From a virus, in IMG/VR virus record IMGVR_UViG_3300037502_001740, positions 1-25,262 of that record: 25,262 bases of DNA; one strand, written 5' to 3'. The notes beneath the pieces were generated by a model, which saw nothing but the letters and a program-made list of their open reading frames with translations, did no database searches and was not told the DNA's origin. A program made the position numbers and the translations under genes. Below are positions 7,756 to 15,657 of the stretch, piece after piece. Numbering within the stretch: position 1 is the stretch's first letter; every line of letters begins with the position of its first letter.

Positions 7756-8682
7756 TTATATCCTCTTTGTGTTAATTCGCTTAATCATATCTGCGATTGT
7801 TTCACTATTTACTACAGTATATCTACCGTCATAAAATTGTGGTTCTTGAAAATCAACAAATTCTTCGTTTGTATCGTCTATCCAAAATATCAAATCTGGA
7901 TTCAAGATAGTTCTTTGCTCTTCTAAAGGACACACTTGATTGATAAACGTAATATCATTGTCCGCACTATTTCTTGCCATTGTTAGTAATCTATGTGTAT
8001 GACGTAATCTGCCGCCTTCAGTATAGTCGATATCTTTATGCTTGACTCTTTGTTCATAGCTGTGTAATGCTATAGAGTTTTCAAAGTGCTTGGCTAATTC
8101 ATCAACTACTTGCTTCCTACTTGAAGAAGGTTTGCCCATAACTAAAACTCTAAAGTGTCTATCTGTAACCAATCTGTAGTATTGTACTAAGTTAGAGTCA
8201 AGTGCGTGAAATACCCATGGTCTAATAAATACACCTTGATTGGGTTCTAACAGTACATTAGTGTGTAAGTCCCATTCAAATAAGTTTCTATAATTAAAAT
8301 GATAACCTTCTAATGCTGTTTTAGCGTCTATTTCACCTTGCTTGTTTTTGTGATGAAATAAGTTTAATGTATTCTTTTCTAGTGCTACGATAAAACACCA
8401 TTCGTTTAATGAATCAAAATTTTCAAAGTGAATAATATTGTTGAAAGGCTTACGAAAGATTCCAGAATTTTTATGTTCAACAATTACTCGCTCACCCAAT
8501 ACTTTACTTAAAATAGGCTCTACTCCACCTAGAACCATATTAAAGTTTTCTAGTTCGTAACCATAGTCTTTTTCCGAAAATCTTACATCACTAACTGCTG
8601 CTACACATCTTTCTACATCGCCTGGAGGAAAGAATCCATCAGCATGTAACATTTTTACCATTGGTCTATTAGATGCTTTCAC
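7756..8682 (-). CDS. Jelly-roll (2OG-oxygenase-like) protein with degenerate APS-kinase-like P-loop domain
   Basis: A 308-aa protein in two parts. Residues about 10-172 look like a double-stranded beta-helix domain, with aromatic/His segments N-L-F-H-H-K near 107-112 and F-I-R-P-W-V-F-H near 152-159, reminiscent of 2OG-Fe(II) or cupin folds. Residues about 176-305 resemble adenylylsulfate kinase-like P-loop proteins, but the Walker A position reads G-K-P-S-S-S-R-K-Q (183-191), lacking the second Gly and the canonical Lys-Ser/Thr, so nucleotide binding is doubtful. The start is a GTG at 8682, backed by GGAG 7 bases upstream; it overlaps the Mrp gene by 14 bases. A role in sulfate activation for the nearby sulfotransferase is possible, but the broken P-loop argues against ordinary kinase activity. 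Confidence 0.6.
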   Translation of the reverse strand: MKASNRPMVKMLHADGFFPPGDVERCVAAVSDVRFSEKDYGYELENFNMVLGGVEPILSKVLGERVIVEHKNSGIFRKPFNNIIHFENFDSLNEWCFIVALEKNTLNLFHHKNKQGEIDAKTALEGYHFNYRNLFEWDLHTNVLLEPNQGVFIRPWVFHALDSNLVQYYRLVTDRHFRVLVMGKPSSSRKQVVDELAKHFENSIALHSYEQRVKHKDIDYTEGGRLRHTHRLLTMARNSADNDITFINQVCPLEEQRTILNPDLIFWIDDTNEEFVDFQEPQFYDGRYTVVNSETIADMIKRINTKRI

Positions 8683-9430
8683 TAATTTTCTCCGCTATTG
8701 TTTTATAAATTTCACTGATTTGATTGTTATCAAATGCTATAGGTTTACCTTGATCTGCGTTTATTCTTATTGTAGTTTGTAGAGGTATCTTACCTAATAC
8801 ATGTGTATTGTACTTTTCACTTAAATTAACTGCGCCATTTTCACCAAATATATGATCTATATTACCGCAATGATTACACAAGTAACCACTCATGTTTTCT
8901 ACAATACCTAATATTTTAATATTACGCTCTATAAACAATTCTATACCTTTTTTACAATCAAGTAATGCTACATCTTGCGGTGTAGTTACTATAACTGCTT
9001 TAGCGTTTGGTAATAACTCGCAAAGTGATATTTGTATATCACCTGTACCTGGAGGCATATCTATAACAAGATAGTCTAATTCTCCCCAATATGTGTTTAA
9101 AAGTAAGTTCTTTAATGCTACTGTAGCCATTGGACCCCGCCAACTAACTGCTTGATCATCTCTGATTGTACTAGCAATAGACATTATTTTTAAACCATAT
9201 GCTTCAAAAGGCAAAGTATATTTCATGTCTTCAGTAAGATTATATGGCTGATTGTTTTCTAGACCAAACATCATAAACTGACTGGGACCGTAAATATCAG
9301 CATCAAACACTCCAACACTAAAGCCTTGATTAAACAAAGCTGCTGCTAAGTTTGCTGCTACTGTGCTTTTACCCACACCACCTTTACCAGATGATACTAA
9401 TATTATGTTTTTTATTTGTGCTATATTCAT
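8669..9430 (-). CDS. Mrp/NBP35/ApbC-type iron-sulfur carrier P-loop ATPase
   Basis: A 253-aa SIMIBI-class ATPase. The deviant Walker A S-G-K-G-G-V-G-K-S is at residues 14-22, the switch I D-A-D-I-Y-G-P-S at 43-50 and the D-M-P-P-G-T-G-D motif at 124-131. The C185-x-x-C188 pair is where Mrp/NBP35 dimers hold a transferable 4Fe-4S cluster. Many bacterial Mrp proteins carry an extra N-terminal MIP18-like domain; this one lacks it and is the short form. GAGG lies 9 bases before the ATG. Immediate neighbours are a 2OG-Fe(II) oxygenase upstream and a jelly-roll/P-loop protein downstream. Its likely job is cluster delivery, but no obvious Fe-S client is encoded here. MinD/ParA-like partition proteins are less likely given the CxxC. 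Confidence 0.9.
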   Translation of the reverse strand: MNIAQIKNIILVSSGKGGVGKSTVAANLAAALFNQGFSVGVFDADIYGPSQFMMFGLENNQPYNLTEDMKYTLPFEAYGLKIMSIASTIRDDQAVSWRGPMATVALKNLLLNTYWGELDYLVIDMPPGTGDIQISLCELLPNAKAVIVTTPQDVALLDCKKGIELFIERNIKILGIVENMSGYLCNHCGNIDHIFGENGAVNLSEKYNTHVLGKIPLQTTIRINADQGKPIAFDNNQISEIYKTIAEKISESI

Positions 9431-9431
9431 G

Positions 9432-9980
9432 CTAAAACCTCGGATTGATTATGTTAAATCCTATTGATATTCTTTCTGTGCCAGAACGATTAGGTTCTAC
9501 CATATGCGGTAACCATGGAGGAAAAAACAACAGCATTTGATCTCGCGGTGATATTGTTAAGTAATTACCTTTACCTTCGTTGTAATACTTGTCATACAAG
9601 TTTTTACTATGATTTGTTCTTGGATCATAAAGTCTTATATTACCTGAATTTTCAGGAGCTTTTACATAATAAACACCGCTTAATAAAACACCATCATCTT
9701 GATGTGAGTGTATATCGTTCCAATCAAAACTACTATTGATGTTTAACCACGCTTGTATTTCAAAATACTTTAGCATGTGGTCGCTACGCTGAGGCATTTT
9801 TCGTTGTATTTCTTCAAATAAAACTTCAGATACAAAGTTATGCCCTTGATATCCTGTGTTAGAAATCTTTACCGTAGGCTCAGTATATCTGTGCTTGTTA
9901 GCTGTTTTAAGTATAGCAGCGTTGTCTATATCACATTGCTCTACTAATACAATTGTTTCAAAAAGTTGTAAGAATTCCAT
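9432..9980 (-). CDS. 2-oxoglutarate/Fe(II)-dependent oxygenase family protein
   Basis: A 182-aa protein of the short phage/marine 2OG-Fe(II) oxygenase type (resembling TIGR02466-like proteins). The metal site is formed by the H-S-H-Q-D segment at 91-95 (H93 and D95 most likely) and H159 in P-P-W-L-P-H. R170 in E-R-I-S-I-G-F-N is placed to bind 2-oxoglutarate. The core signature L-S-G-V-Y-Y-V-K is at 100-107. Such enzymes hydroxylate or otherwise oxidise side chains or sugars; the substrate is not evident. The ATG overlaps the stop of the upstream GT9 gene by one base (TAATG), and the Mrp gene starts two bases after its stop. Confidence 0.85.
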   Translation of the reverse strand: MEFLQLFETIVLVEQCDIDNAAILKTANKHRYTEPTVKISNTGYQGHNFVSEVLFEEIQRKMPQRSDHMLKYFEIQAWLNINSSFDWNDIHSHQDDGVLLSGVYYVKAPENSGNIRLYDPRTNHSKNLYDKYYNEGKGNYLTISPRDQMLLFFPPWLPHMVEPNRSGTERISIGFNIINPRF

Positions 9981-10912
9981 TATTCGCTGTATATATCGTG
10001 ATTAATTATGTTACACCAATGCTTTAACTCAGTTTTAGAAAAAGTCATTATACCATCGTTTAGTCTGTCAGTAAATTCACTGTCTACGCCACCAAACCTA
10101 ATAGGACTATAAACTGGCAATCTGTCAGGCTTGCGAAATATTCTAAAATGTTTGGGATAAGTTACATTCTTTTCAAATGTAGACCCCATGAATATTGTAC
10201 CCGGTTTGTCAAAAGCTCTAGCCATATGCTGACCAACTGAATCACAACCAATAAAATAATCACATTCACTAATTAAAGCCATAAACATTCTTAGATCGGT
10301 ATTTACTGTTTGTAAATCTACACTGATTTTATCACCCGGGTGTCTTAGTTCTTTAGGACCAAAATAGAAAAACAAACAATCTTTGCTTAAATTATCTAAC
10401 ATAAACAAATAATCATCGCTGTCTAAACTACGATGTGATGAATCATATGGTCTGTTGTTTGTAATTTGCATGGAACTACCATAAGGTTGAAATACTACAA
10501 CTTTACTTTTGTTTTGTTTTTCTTTAAATTCTTGTATGATTCTTTTTACTGAGTTCTTTTCATAAGTGCTTAGATAAAGATTTGGCTTGGTTAAATCTTT
10601 ATGATCAGTTGTTTGATTGATTTCTCTGTCAAATGCTTCCGCTAGCGATATCTTTTGGTTATAATAATCATGCTGATAATAAGGTTCAGGGCATACAATT
10701 TTTCTAGGTTTGATATATTGTTCAAATATATCTTTTTGATGAATACCAATAGTGCGTTGTTGTAGAACGGGATGAGACCAGTATAAGCTTTCCCATCCGT
10801 GTACGATTACTCTAAAATCATCATCGGGATTTAATCTGAGGTATTTTTCAAGAGCAGGGATAGCTGTAATTACTCTACCAGCACCGCCGTTAATAATAAA
10901 AGTTTTATTCAT
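9980..10912 (-). CDS. GT9-like (heptosyltransferase-type) glycosyltransferase
   Basis: A 310-aa full-length GT-B enzyme. The N-terminal loop N-G-G-A-G-R at 8-13 replaces the usual G-x-G-D, and the C-terminal donor site shows I-G-C-D-S-V-G-Q-H at 221-229 followed by A-R-A-F-D-K-P-G-T-I. This is the classical pattern of ADP-heptose:LPS heptosyltransferases and relatives. A segment F-Q-P-Y-G-S-S near 141-147 is the matching phosphate-loop region. It probably adds a sugar to an outer-membrane or virion glycan. Its 5' end overlaps the upstream gene by 8 bases. The missing Asp in the first loop may alter catalysis, so activity is less certain than fold. Confidence 0.8.
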   Translation of the reverse strand: MNKTFIINGGAGRVITAIPALEKYLRLNPDDDFRVIVHGWESLYWSHPVLQQRTIGIHQKDIFEQYIKPRKIVCPEPYYQHDYYNQKISLAEAFDREINQTTDHKDLTKPNLYLSTYEKNSVKRIIQEFKEKQNKSKVVVFQPYGSSMQITNNRPYDSSHRSLDSDDYLFMLDNLSKDCLFFYFGPKELRHPGDKISVDLQTVNTDLRMFMALISECDYFIGCDSVGQHMARAFDKPGTIFMGSTFEKNVTYPKHFRIFRKPDRLPVYSPIRFGGVDSEFTDRLNDGIMTFSKTELKHWCNIINHDIYSE

Positions 10913-11570
10913 TAATTAAAGTATTCCATGGAGCTATTAGCCCTTCACAATGTATTTGTTCTACTTCTAACAATTTGGTTTTGTCTATATTCTTAAACAT
11001 AGCTTCTTCTATAGTGGTACTATCAACAATATGTTGGTAAAATGATTTAGCAATTAAATCTTTCATATCTGTTAGTTCTGATCCGCATACTGACCATAAC
11101 CTAGCGTGTAATGATATTGCTCCATATTCGTTTGTAGTGCGAGTTTTAAACACATACTTACCATAAGTATCGTTATAAAAAGCTATGCTAAACGTATTAC
11201 TTAGTTTATATCTTCCTGATATTTTAAAAACTCTTTTGGGTAAAAGATTCAATCTGTTTATCAAATCTAATCCTACTAGTAACATATATGCTTCACCCGC
11301 TCCCTTTACGCCTTCTTTATTAAAGAGTTTACATGGTGTTCTGTTTCCAATATCTAAAAAATAAGTAGCATTACTAGCTAGTGTGTTGTACTGTTCGTCC
11401 GATAAAGGGACAGTTGAATTATCAATTAAAATGATAACAGCATCTTTATCTTTTTGTTTGATAGAATCAATTGTAGCAATAGTTTGTTGATATCTGTCTT
11501 CTACTGATATTAGTCCGTGCTGGGTATTTATAGTAGAAGTAATGATAAACACATTATTTTGTGTATTCAT
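10905..11570 (-). CDS. Putative GT-A-like sugar-operon protein, function uncertain
   Basis: The likely start is the ATG at 11570, giving 221 aa. A TTG at 11591 would add seven residues but has no supporting ribosome site. The N-terminus has strand-turn segments F-I-I-T-S-T-I-N and V-I-I-L-I-D-N-S, resembling the first strands of a GT-A nucleotide-binding fold, and residues about 115-165 hold a K-I-S-G-R-Y-K-L segment seen in some capsule and LPS transferase-like proteins. I see no clear D-x-D. It overlaps the downstream GT9 gene by 8 bases and the upstream GT-A gene by 17. I infer a glycosyltransferase-like role from fold hints and context only. Confidence 0.55.
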   Translation of the reverse strand: MNTQNNVFIITSTINTQHGLISVEDRYQQTIATIDSIKQKDKDAVIILIDNSTVPLSDEQYNTLASNATYFLDIGNRTPCKLFNKEGVKGAGEAYMLLVGLDLINRLNLLPKRVFKISGRYKLSNTFSIAFYNDTYGKYVFKTRTTNEYGAISLHARLWSVCGSELTDMKDLIAKSFYQHIVDSTTIEEAMFKNIDKTKLLEVEQIHCEGLIAPWNTLINE

Positions 11571-12336
11571 TCCACCACTTTTTCCAATCAATAAACGGAT
11601 CTATTTGTTGTTCAAACTGTAAGTGTAATGCTAAACTGGGAATAGGATTAAATCTTATAGCTTGATTGTTTTGCCATATCTTCCATATGGTGTTAGACTC
11701 TTCATAATGTTCTGTTCTGGGATTCAAATAATCACCATTGTATTTTAATGCTAAAACTTCAAACAAATCCCAATTAGCTTTAAATATTTCAGGTACTGTA
11801 AACAAAACATTAGTAGTAAATACACCAGTTCGCCAATGACGATTAGAACCGTGAACTATAAAATCTGTTCTGTTAGGTGGATTGTATTCGCTGGGTTCGT
11901 CAAACGGATAAAGCACAATATCAGTTCTTTTTAATCTTTCTTGAAACAGTGTATAGCTGTCTATCATTTCTTGAATAGCAGTGGGTACATGTAAATAATC
12001 ATCTTCAACAGAATAAACTAAATTTGCTTTACTGTCTCTACACATTAACCATTGTTGATGTGCTGAATAGTTGTATCCTGTTTCTGTTAGTTCAATAAAA
12101 GAGCCATTAACTTGAGCAATAATTTCTTTAATCTTTAGTTTTGTTTCTTCACTAGAATGATCGTCTAATACTGTTAATTTAACTATACAATCTTTTACTT
12201 GTTTAATAGAATTAACTAAAGACTGTGTACAGCCTATTACTATTTCTGGTTTAGACAAATTACAATAACGAACTCGCCAATCTATGTGAACATTGGTTCT
12301 GTCACAAGTTCTTAAAAAGATTTCTACAGTTTTCAT
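11554..12336 (-). CDS. GT-A glycosyltransferase (GT2-like)
   Basis: A 260-aa protein with a GT-A layout: N-terminal strand V-E-I-F-L-R-T-C-D-R, second strand L-T-V-L-D-D-H-S-S near 54-62, and the acidic metal site V-Y-S-V-E-D-D-Y-L around 107-115 (E-D-D at 111-113). The C-terminal part is Trp-rich (H-L-Q-F-E-Q-Q-I-D-P, then D-W-K-K-W-W). It would transfer a sugar from a nucleotide donor to a glycan or protein acceptor. Its start overlaps the FkbM methyltransferase stop (ATGA) and its end overlaps the next gene by 17 bases, so it is firmly within the operon. No membrane segment is visible; it is probably cytoplasmic. Confidence 0.75.
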   Translation of the reverse strand: MKTVEIFLRTCDRTNVHIDWRVRYCNLSKPEIVIGCTQSLVNSIKQVKDCIVKLTVLDDHSSEETKLKIKEIIAQVNGSFIELTETGYNYSAHQQWLMCRDSKANLVYSVEDDYLHVPTAIQEMIDSYTLFQERLKRTDIVLYPFDEPSEYNPPNRTDFIVHGSNRHWRTGVFTTNVLFTVPEIFKANWDLFEVLALKYNGDYLNPRTEHYEESNTIWKIWQNNQAIRFNPIPSLALHLQFEQQIDPFIDWKKWWNEYTK

Positions 12337-12956
12337 TTTATGAATATCAAATCCGATGCTACTTGTTTCATTTTAACATAACCTAAACCGGCTAAAAAGT
12401 GTATAATAGTTTCTGGTGGTATATTGTATTTTTTACTATGTCCCATCCACTCTACTACAATCGCAGGAGAACATTTTTTGATCGTGTTTAAAGCGCCCAT
12501 TAAAGCAAACATTTCATAACCTTCAGTATCTAAGTGAATACAATCTATAGTATCTAAACCTAAACTGTCTATGGTTATTTGTGGAATAGTTCCTTTATCT
12601 TTAACAAACCCTGTACCACAGTTGTTAGTTTCTACATTAGTTAAACTTATAGGTTCAGCAAAGCAACCTAACGCTGCTTGATACAATAATATATTATCAT
12701 TGTTTATTGTGTTTAGTGATAAACATTTAAAGTTAATCGTATCAGGTTCACATGCGATTACAGTTTGAAAGGTTTCAGCAAACTTTTTAGCATACACGCC
12801 CACATTTGCGCCAGCATGTACAATAGTGCGAGTTTGTTTACATGCTGCTACTACTTCATTAACTGAATAAATTTCACCATGAGACCATGCTTGACATACA
12901 GTGTCGGTTATTGGCCAATACAAGCCATCACTTCTTTTTTCTATTTCTGTTCTCAT
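12333..12956 (-). CDS. FkbM-family SAM-dependent methyltransferase
   Basis: I place the start at the ATG at 12956, because it overlaps the sulfotransferase stop as ATGA; an in-frame TTG nine bases upstream is less likely. The product is 207 aa. The SAM motif V-H-A-G-A-N-V-G-V-Y is at about 46-55, the acidic E-P-D following strand 2 near 70-72, and the FkbM hallmark I-H-L-D-T-E-G-Y-E near 139-147. FkbM enzymes O-methylate hydroxyls on sugars, polyketides or other natural products. Flanked by a sulfotransferase and glycosyltransferases, it probably methylates the glycan built by this operon. Confidence 0.88.
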   Translation of the reverse strand: MRTEIEKRSDGLYWPITDTVCQAWSHGEIYSVNEVVAACKQTRTIVHAGANVGVYAKKFAETFQTVIACEPDTINFKCLSLNTINNDNILLYQAALGCFAEPISLTNVETNNCGTGFVKDKGTIPQITIDSLGLDTIDCIHLDTEGYEMFALMGALNTIKKCSPAIVVEWMGHSKKYNIPPETIIHFLAGLGYVKMKQVASDLIFIK

Positions 12957-13726
12957 TTGCGCCAAACTTCCAAGTCGTGATACTTGTTTAAAATGTCAGG
13001 TGGCAAAATATAATTTCTAGTTCTGTGTTCTACACGCTTTCTAACTTCATGTAGTTTAATACCAATTTCTTGATCATATTCGTCCCAAGATGCTTCTACA
13101 TTTTCAAAGTCATGTTCAAAATAAGGCTCGTCAATAAAGTTATAAAGTGCTCGCATCATGTCTTGAGGCTTTTTAGTAAGTTGATCATATTCTAACAGAA
13201 ACAACATGTTTTTTTCTGGACCAGTAATTGCTTGTTTTATACCAACATAAGGAAAACCAACTACGCCTTTATCTTCCATTAGCATTTCAGCGCGTGAATA
13301 TACTGTACCAGATAAGCCACCAGTAACTGTATTTGTACTAAAAGGATTTCGTCTGTGCGCTAACTCAAAGCTATCTAATACCCAATTAATATCTCTTACA
13401 CATACAATAAATTTGGATGCGGGGTAAATTTCTTTTACTACTCCAGTTAAATAAGTCCAAGCACGATTTGTGTTAAAAATAACAGGCTTGTCTACGTCTT
13501 GATAGTAACCATCAAACAGTGATTTAGTAATGTTCTTTCTTCGTTGAATAGGAACTTCACTTTTCATGCCTGGCGAATCTTGTGATGCTTCTATGACACC
13601 TTTTACTAGATTAGCTAATGGATCAGTAATAGAAGCATGAAATCTAGGATTTTGTTTTAATATAGAAGTTAGTAGTGTAGAGCCTGAGCGGGGTAAACCG
13701 GTTATAAAGTGATATTGTTTGTTCAT
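12953..13726 (-). CDS. PAPS-dependent sulfotransferase family protein
   Basis: A 257-aa sulfotransferase-fold protein. The 5'-phosphosulfate loop G-L-P-R-S-G-S-T is at 10-17 and the 3'-phosphate-binding segment V-C-V-R-D-I-N-W-V-L-D-S at 108-119, with R111 as the key residue. It would transfer sulfate from PAPS to a hydroxyl, most likely on a carbohydrate or peptide. Sulfotransferases of this kind occur in several marine T4-like phages. It overlaps the TPR-glycosyltransferase (ATGA) upstream and the FkbM methyltransferase (ATGA) downstream. PAPS would have to come from the host unless the degenerate APS-kinase-like protein nearby is active. Confidence 0.88.
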   Translation of the reverse strand: MNKQYHFITGLPRSGSTLLTSILKQNPRFHASITDPLANLVKGVIEASQDSPGMKSEVPIQRRKNITKSLFDGYYQDVDKPVIFNTNRAWTYLTGVVKEIYPASKFIVCVRDINWVLDSFELAHRRNPFSTNTVTGGLSGTVYSRAEMLMEDKGVVGFPYVGIKQAITGPEKNMLFLLEYDQLTKKPQDMMRALYNFIDEPYFEHDFENVEASWDEYDQEIGIKLHEVRKRVEHRTRNYILPPDILNKYHDLEVWRK

Positions 13727-15078
13727 TTGTTTTCCATTAATTTTAAAACTTCTTGTTTAACTTGACTAAGAGGTTCATGCCAATCTCTTACTTTCTTTTG
13801 TTTGTGTACTTGAAAGTTGCTACCATACCAAGGAGTAGTTGTGTCTTTTCTTGATGTTGACCAGATATAATATTCAGCTATAGGTACAATAACAAAACAA
13901 GTTTTTCCTATTGCACCAGCAGCATGAACTAAACTTGTACAGCTACTTATGACACAATCCATTTGATCTATAAAATCTAGTGTATCTTCCCAAGAGTTTA
14001 TTCTATCGCCTAAGTCAATACAGCCCTCGTGATTTACCTCTTTGTCGATATAGTAAATTTCAGCATCTTGGGGCATATAGCTTAGCATAAGTTCTAGCGG
14101 TATCTTACGATATTCATCTTGTGAAAAATAAGGATTACCTGAACACTTAATACCAATCTTAAACTTATTACTTTCTATTTTGTTTTTAGAGTTTCTTAGG
14201 GGTGTTAAGTAAGGACCGCGCCATAGTTTATCTTCAGTTAAGTTTAAGTAACCAGGTAAACTCATCATTGGAGTCCACAGTTGTTTTCTGTCAATAGAAT
14301 AAGTTTCTGTGATAACTTCGTAACCATTTCTGCGAAAAAGATTAACCGTGTCTTCACGATATTTTGACCATGTAGAATATAATATAGGCTTCATGCCTAA
14401 ATCTTTAATATGATCAAAAAATCTTATGTTAATTATTTCATCACCAATACCACCTTCACCATCAACATAAATTGTTCTACCAGGCTGAATGATACCAGTC
14501 CATTTAGTCATACCAAACGCTTCTTCAAATCTACCATTTTTTGGTTTGATAGATTCCATAAACGCTAAAACACCTTCGGCTATTTTACCTTCCCTAAGCA
14601 TTTTACCCGAAAGAGCATTACGCATTGCTTGTGCTTTTTCTGGATGCTTTTCAGCTAATTTCATTAGCATGTCTTCAGAAGTTTTTCTATCACCTAAGAG
14701 TGCTATATTAAACGCTTTTTGTGTTTGAGTTTCAAAATCATCAGGTGTTAGCTTTAGATTTAACTCAATATAAAAAAGAGCTTTTTCTGGTTGATTTAAA
14801 GCATTGTAAGCTTTGTAGAGATTAGCGCGGGCAATATAAAGCTGGTCACCGGTTTCGGCTTTCGAGTAAGCAGCTTCAGCACACTTTAAATAAAGCGGTC
14901 TGTGTTCTGCTTTTAGTGACAAGTAACCAAGAGTATCAAAGTCTGCTATAGTTTCTGCTCGCTTAAAATACATTTCTAACATTTCAAAAGCGATTTTACG
15001 CTTTTCGTTAGAGAGCAAATCCATTACTACAGTAGTTAAATCTTGTATAGTAAATTCTTTATTCTTTGATGACAACAA
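13723..15078 (-). CDS. TPR-repeat protein with GT9/GT41-like glycosyltransferase domain
   Basis: A protein of about 451 aa. Residues about 25-190 are helical repeats of TPR type (A-x-x-x-Y-x-A-L-N-Q-P-E-K-A-L, then a G-D-R-K-T-S-E-D-M-L repeat). Residues about 200-445 form a GT-B half-pair with the loop D-G-E-G-G-I-G-D-E at 206-214 and a late C-V-I-S-S-C-T-S-L-V-H-A-A-G motif, the GT9-type donor site. TPR plus GT-B enzymes include protein O- and N-glycosyltransferases, so a protein acceptor is plausible. The start is unclear: TTG at 15078 or 15075 overlaps the upstream gene by about 20 bases, and the first ATG (15024) has no ribosome site. The stop overlaps the sulfotransferase start (ATGA). 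Confidence 0.82.
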   Translation of the reverse strand: MLSSKNKEFTIQDLTTVVMDLLSNEKRKIAFEMLEMYFKRAETIADFDTLGYLSLKAEHRPLYLKCAEAAYSKAETGDQLYIARANLYKAYNALNQPEKALFYIELNLKLTPDDFETQTQKAFNIALLGDRKTSEDMLMKLAEKHPEKAQAMRNALSGKMLREGKIAEGVLAFMESIKPKNGRFEEAFGMTKWTGIIQPGRTIYVDGEGGIGDEIINIRFFDHIKDLGMKPILYSTWSKYREDTVNLFRRNGYEVITETYSIDRKQLWTPMMSLPGYLNLTEDKLWRGPYLTPLRNSKNKIESNKFKIGIKCSGNPYFSQDEYRKIPLELMLSYMPQDAEIYYIDKEVNHEGCIDLGDRINSWEDTLDFIDQMDCVISSCTSLVHAAGAIGKTCFVIVPIAEYYIWSTSRKDTTTPWYGSNFQVHKQKKVRDWHEPLSQVKQEVLKLMENK

Positions 15079-15604
15079 GCTTCACCCACAATTCTTCAAT
15101 AATATTATTATGCTGTTTTAGATATGCTTCTACTTCTTCGCGTGGCTTACCAACAAATTGATCTTTAAAGTCTTTAGAAGGTATATAGTCCCAATCTAAA
15201 ATTTCAAAATCAACATCAAAGTAAAAACCAAGCCTAGAACTTGCTGCTTGTTGTTCTTCACATAGTCTGTTGTGTTTTTTACTGAATAATAGCAATCCGC
15301 CTACTGTAATGGGTCTACGATGTGTTGGGTCGTCATAAAAGTAATCGTGTCTGTGATGTGGAACTCTTATATCTATAGTAGCTCCATGCTTACAAACTCT
15401 GTATAACTCTTTTAAACAGTTGAAATAACCTTCACCCAAATGTTCTAAAACATGGTGTGCTACTACTACTTCTACTGAGTTATCTGAAAAGGGAAAAGTG
15501 TCTGTTTCTAAATTAAAGCAATAATCTGGGTTGTTTAACTTGTCATAGTCACAAGTTACAAACCCTTCTATTTTAGTTGAACCTGCTCCAATATTGATTT
15601 TCAT
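15059..15604 (-). CDS. Class I SAM-dependent methyltransferase, first gene of the glycan operon
   Basis: A 181-aa methyltransferase-11-like protein. The SAM loop I-N-I-G-A-G-S is at 3-9, the acidic C-D-Y-D following strand 2 at 18-21, and the H-H-V-L-E-H-L motif at 50-56. The second half is rich in His, Asp and Tyr (P-H-H-R-H-D-Y-F-Y-D-D-P-T-H-R-R), a pattern seen in phage and LPS-operon methyltransferases. It is the first gene after the consensus sigma70 promoter and has AGGA 9-10 bases before the ATG, so it should be the first cistron of that transcript. The substrate is probably a sugar or lipid-linked intermediate. Confidence 0.85.
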   Translation of the reverse strand: MKINIGAGSTKIEGFVTCDYDKLNNPDYCFNLETDTFPFSDNSVEVVVAHHVLEHLGEGYFNCLKELYRVCKHGATIDIRVPHHRHDYFYDDPTHRRPITVGGLLLFSKKHNRLCEEQQAASSRLGFYFDVDFEILDWDYIPSKDFKDQFVGKPREEVEAYLKQHNNIIEELWVKLVVIKE

Positions 15605-15614
15605 TTATAAATTC

Positions 15615-15638
15615 CTAGTATTTTGTTGATTATACTAG
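15615..15638 (-). promoter_or_regulatory. Inverted repeat overlapping the -10 box, possible operator
   Basis: A perfect 7-base inverted repeat (CTAGTAT at 15615-15621 and ATACTAG at 15632-15638, 10-base loop). One arm overlaps the -10 box of the promoter and the other covers the start of the transcript. No run of T follows on the minus strand, so it is not a normal terminator. It could be a repressor site or a weak 5' hairpin; a chance palindrome in AT-rich DNA is also possible. Confidence 0.35.
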
Positions 15639-15657
15639 TAATGTTATGATATGTCAA
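15622..15657 (-). promoter_or_regulatory. Consensus sigma70 promoter for the glycan operon
   Basis: On the minus strand, TTGACA (15657-15652), a 17-base spacer and TATAAT (15634-15629) form an exact match to the bacterial sigma70 consensus. The predicted start of transcription is near 15622, about 18 bases before the methyltransferase ATG. The -35 box overlaps the stop codon of the last propeller gene. Such a strong host-type promoter is typical of early phage genes, while the propeller genes upstream should be late. Confidence 0.85.

Noticed and set aside
15605-15653. Rho-independent terminator after the last propeller gene
   Set aside because: The 7-base inverted repeat is AT-rich with a 10-base loop and no following T-run on the minus strand; it coincides with the promoter instead.
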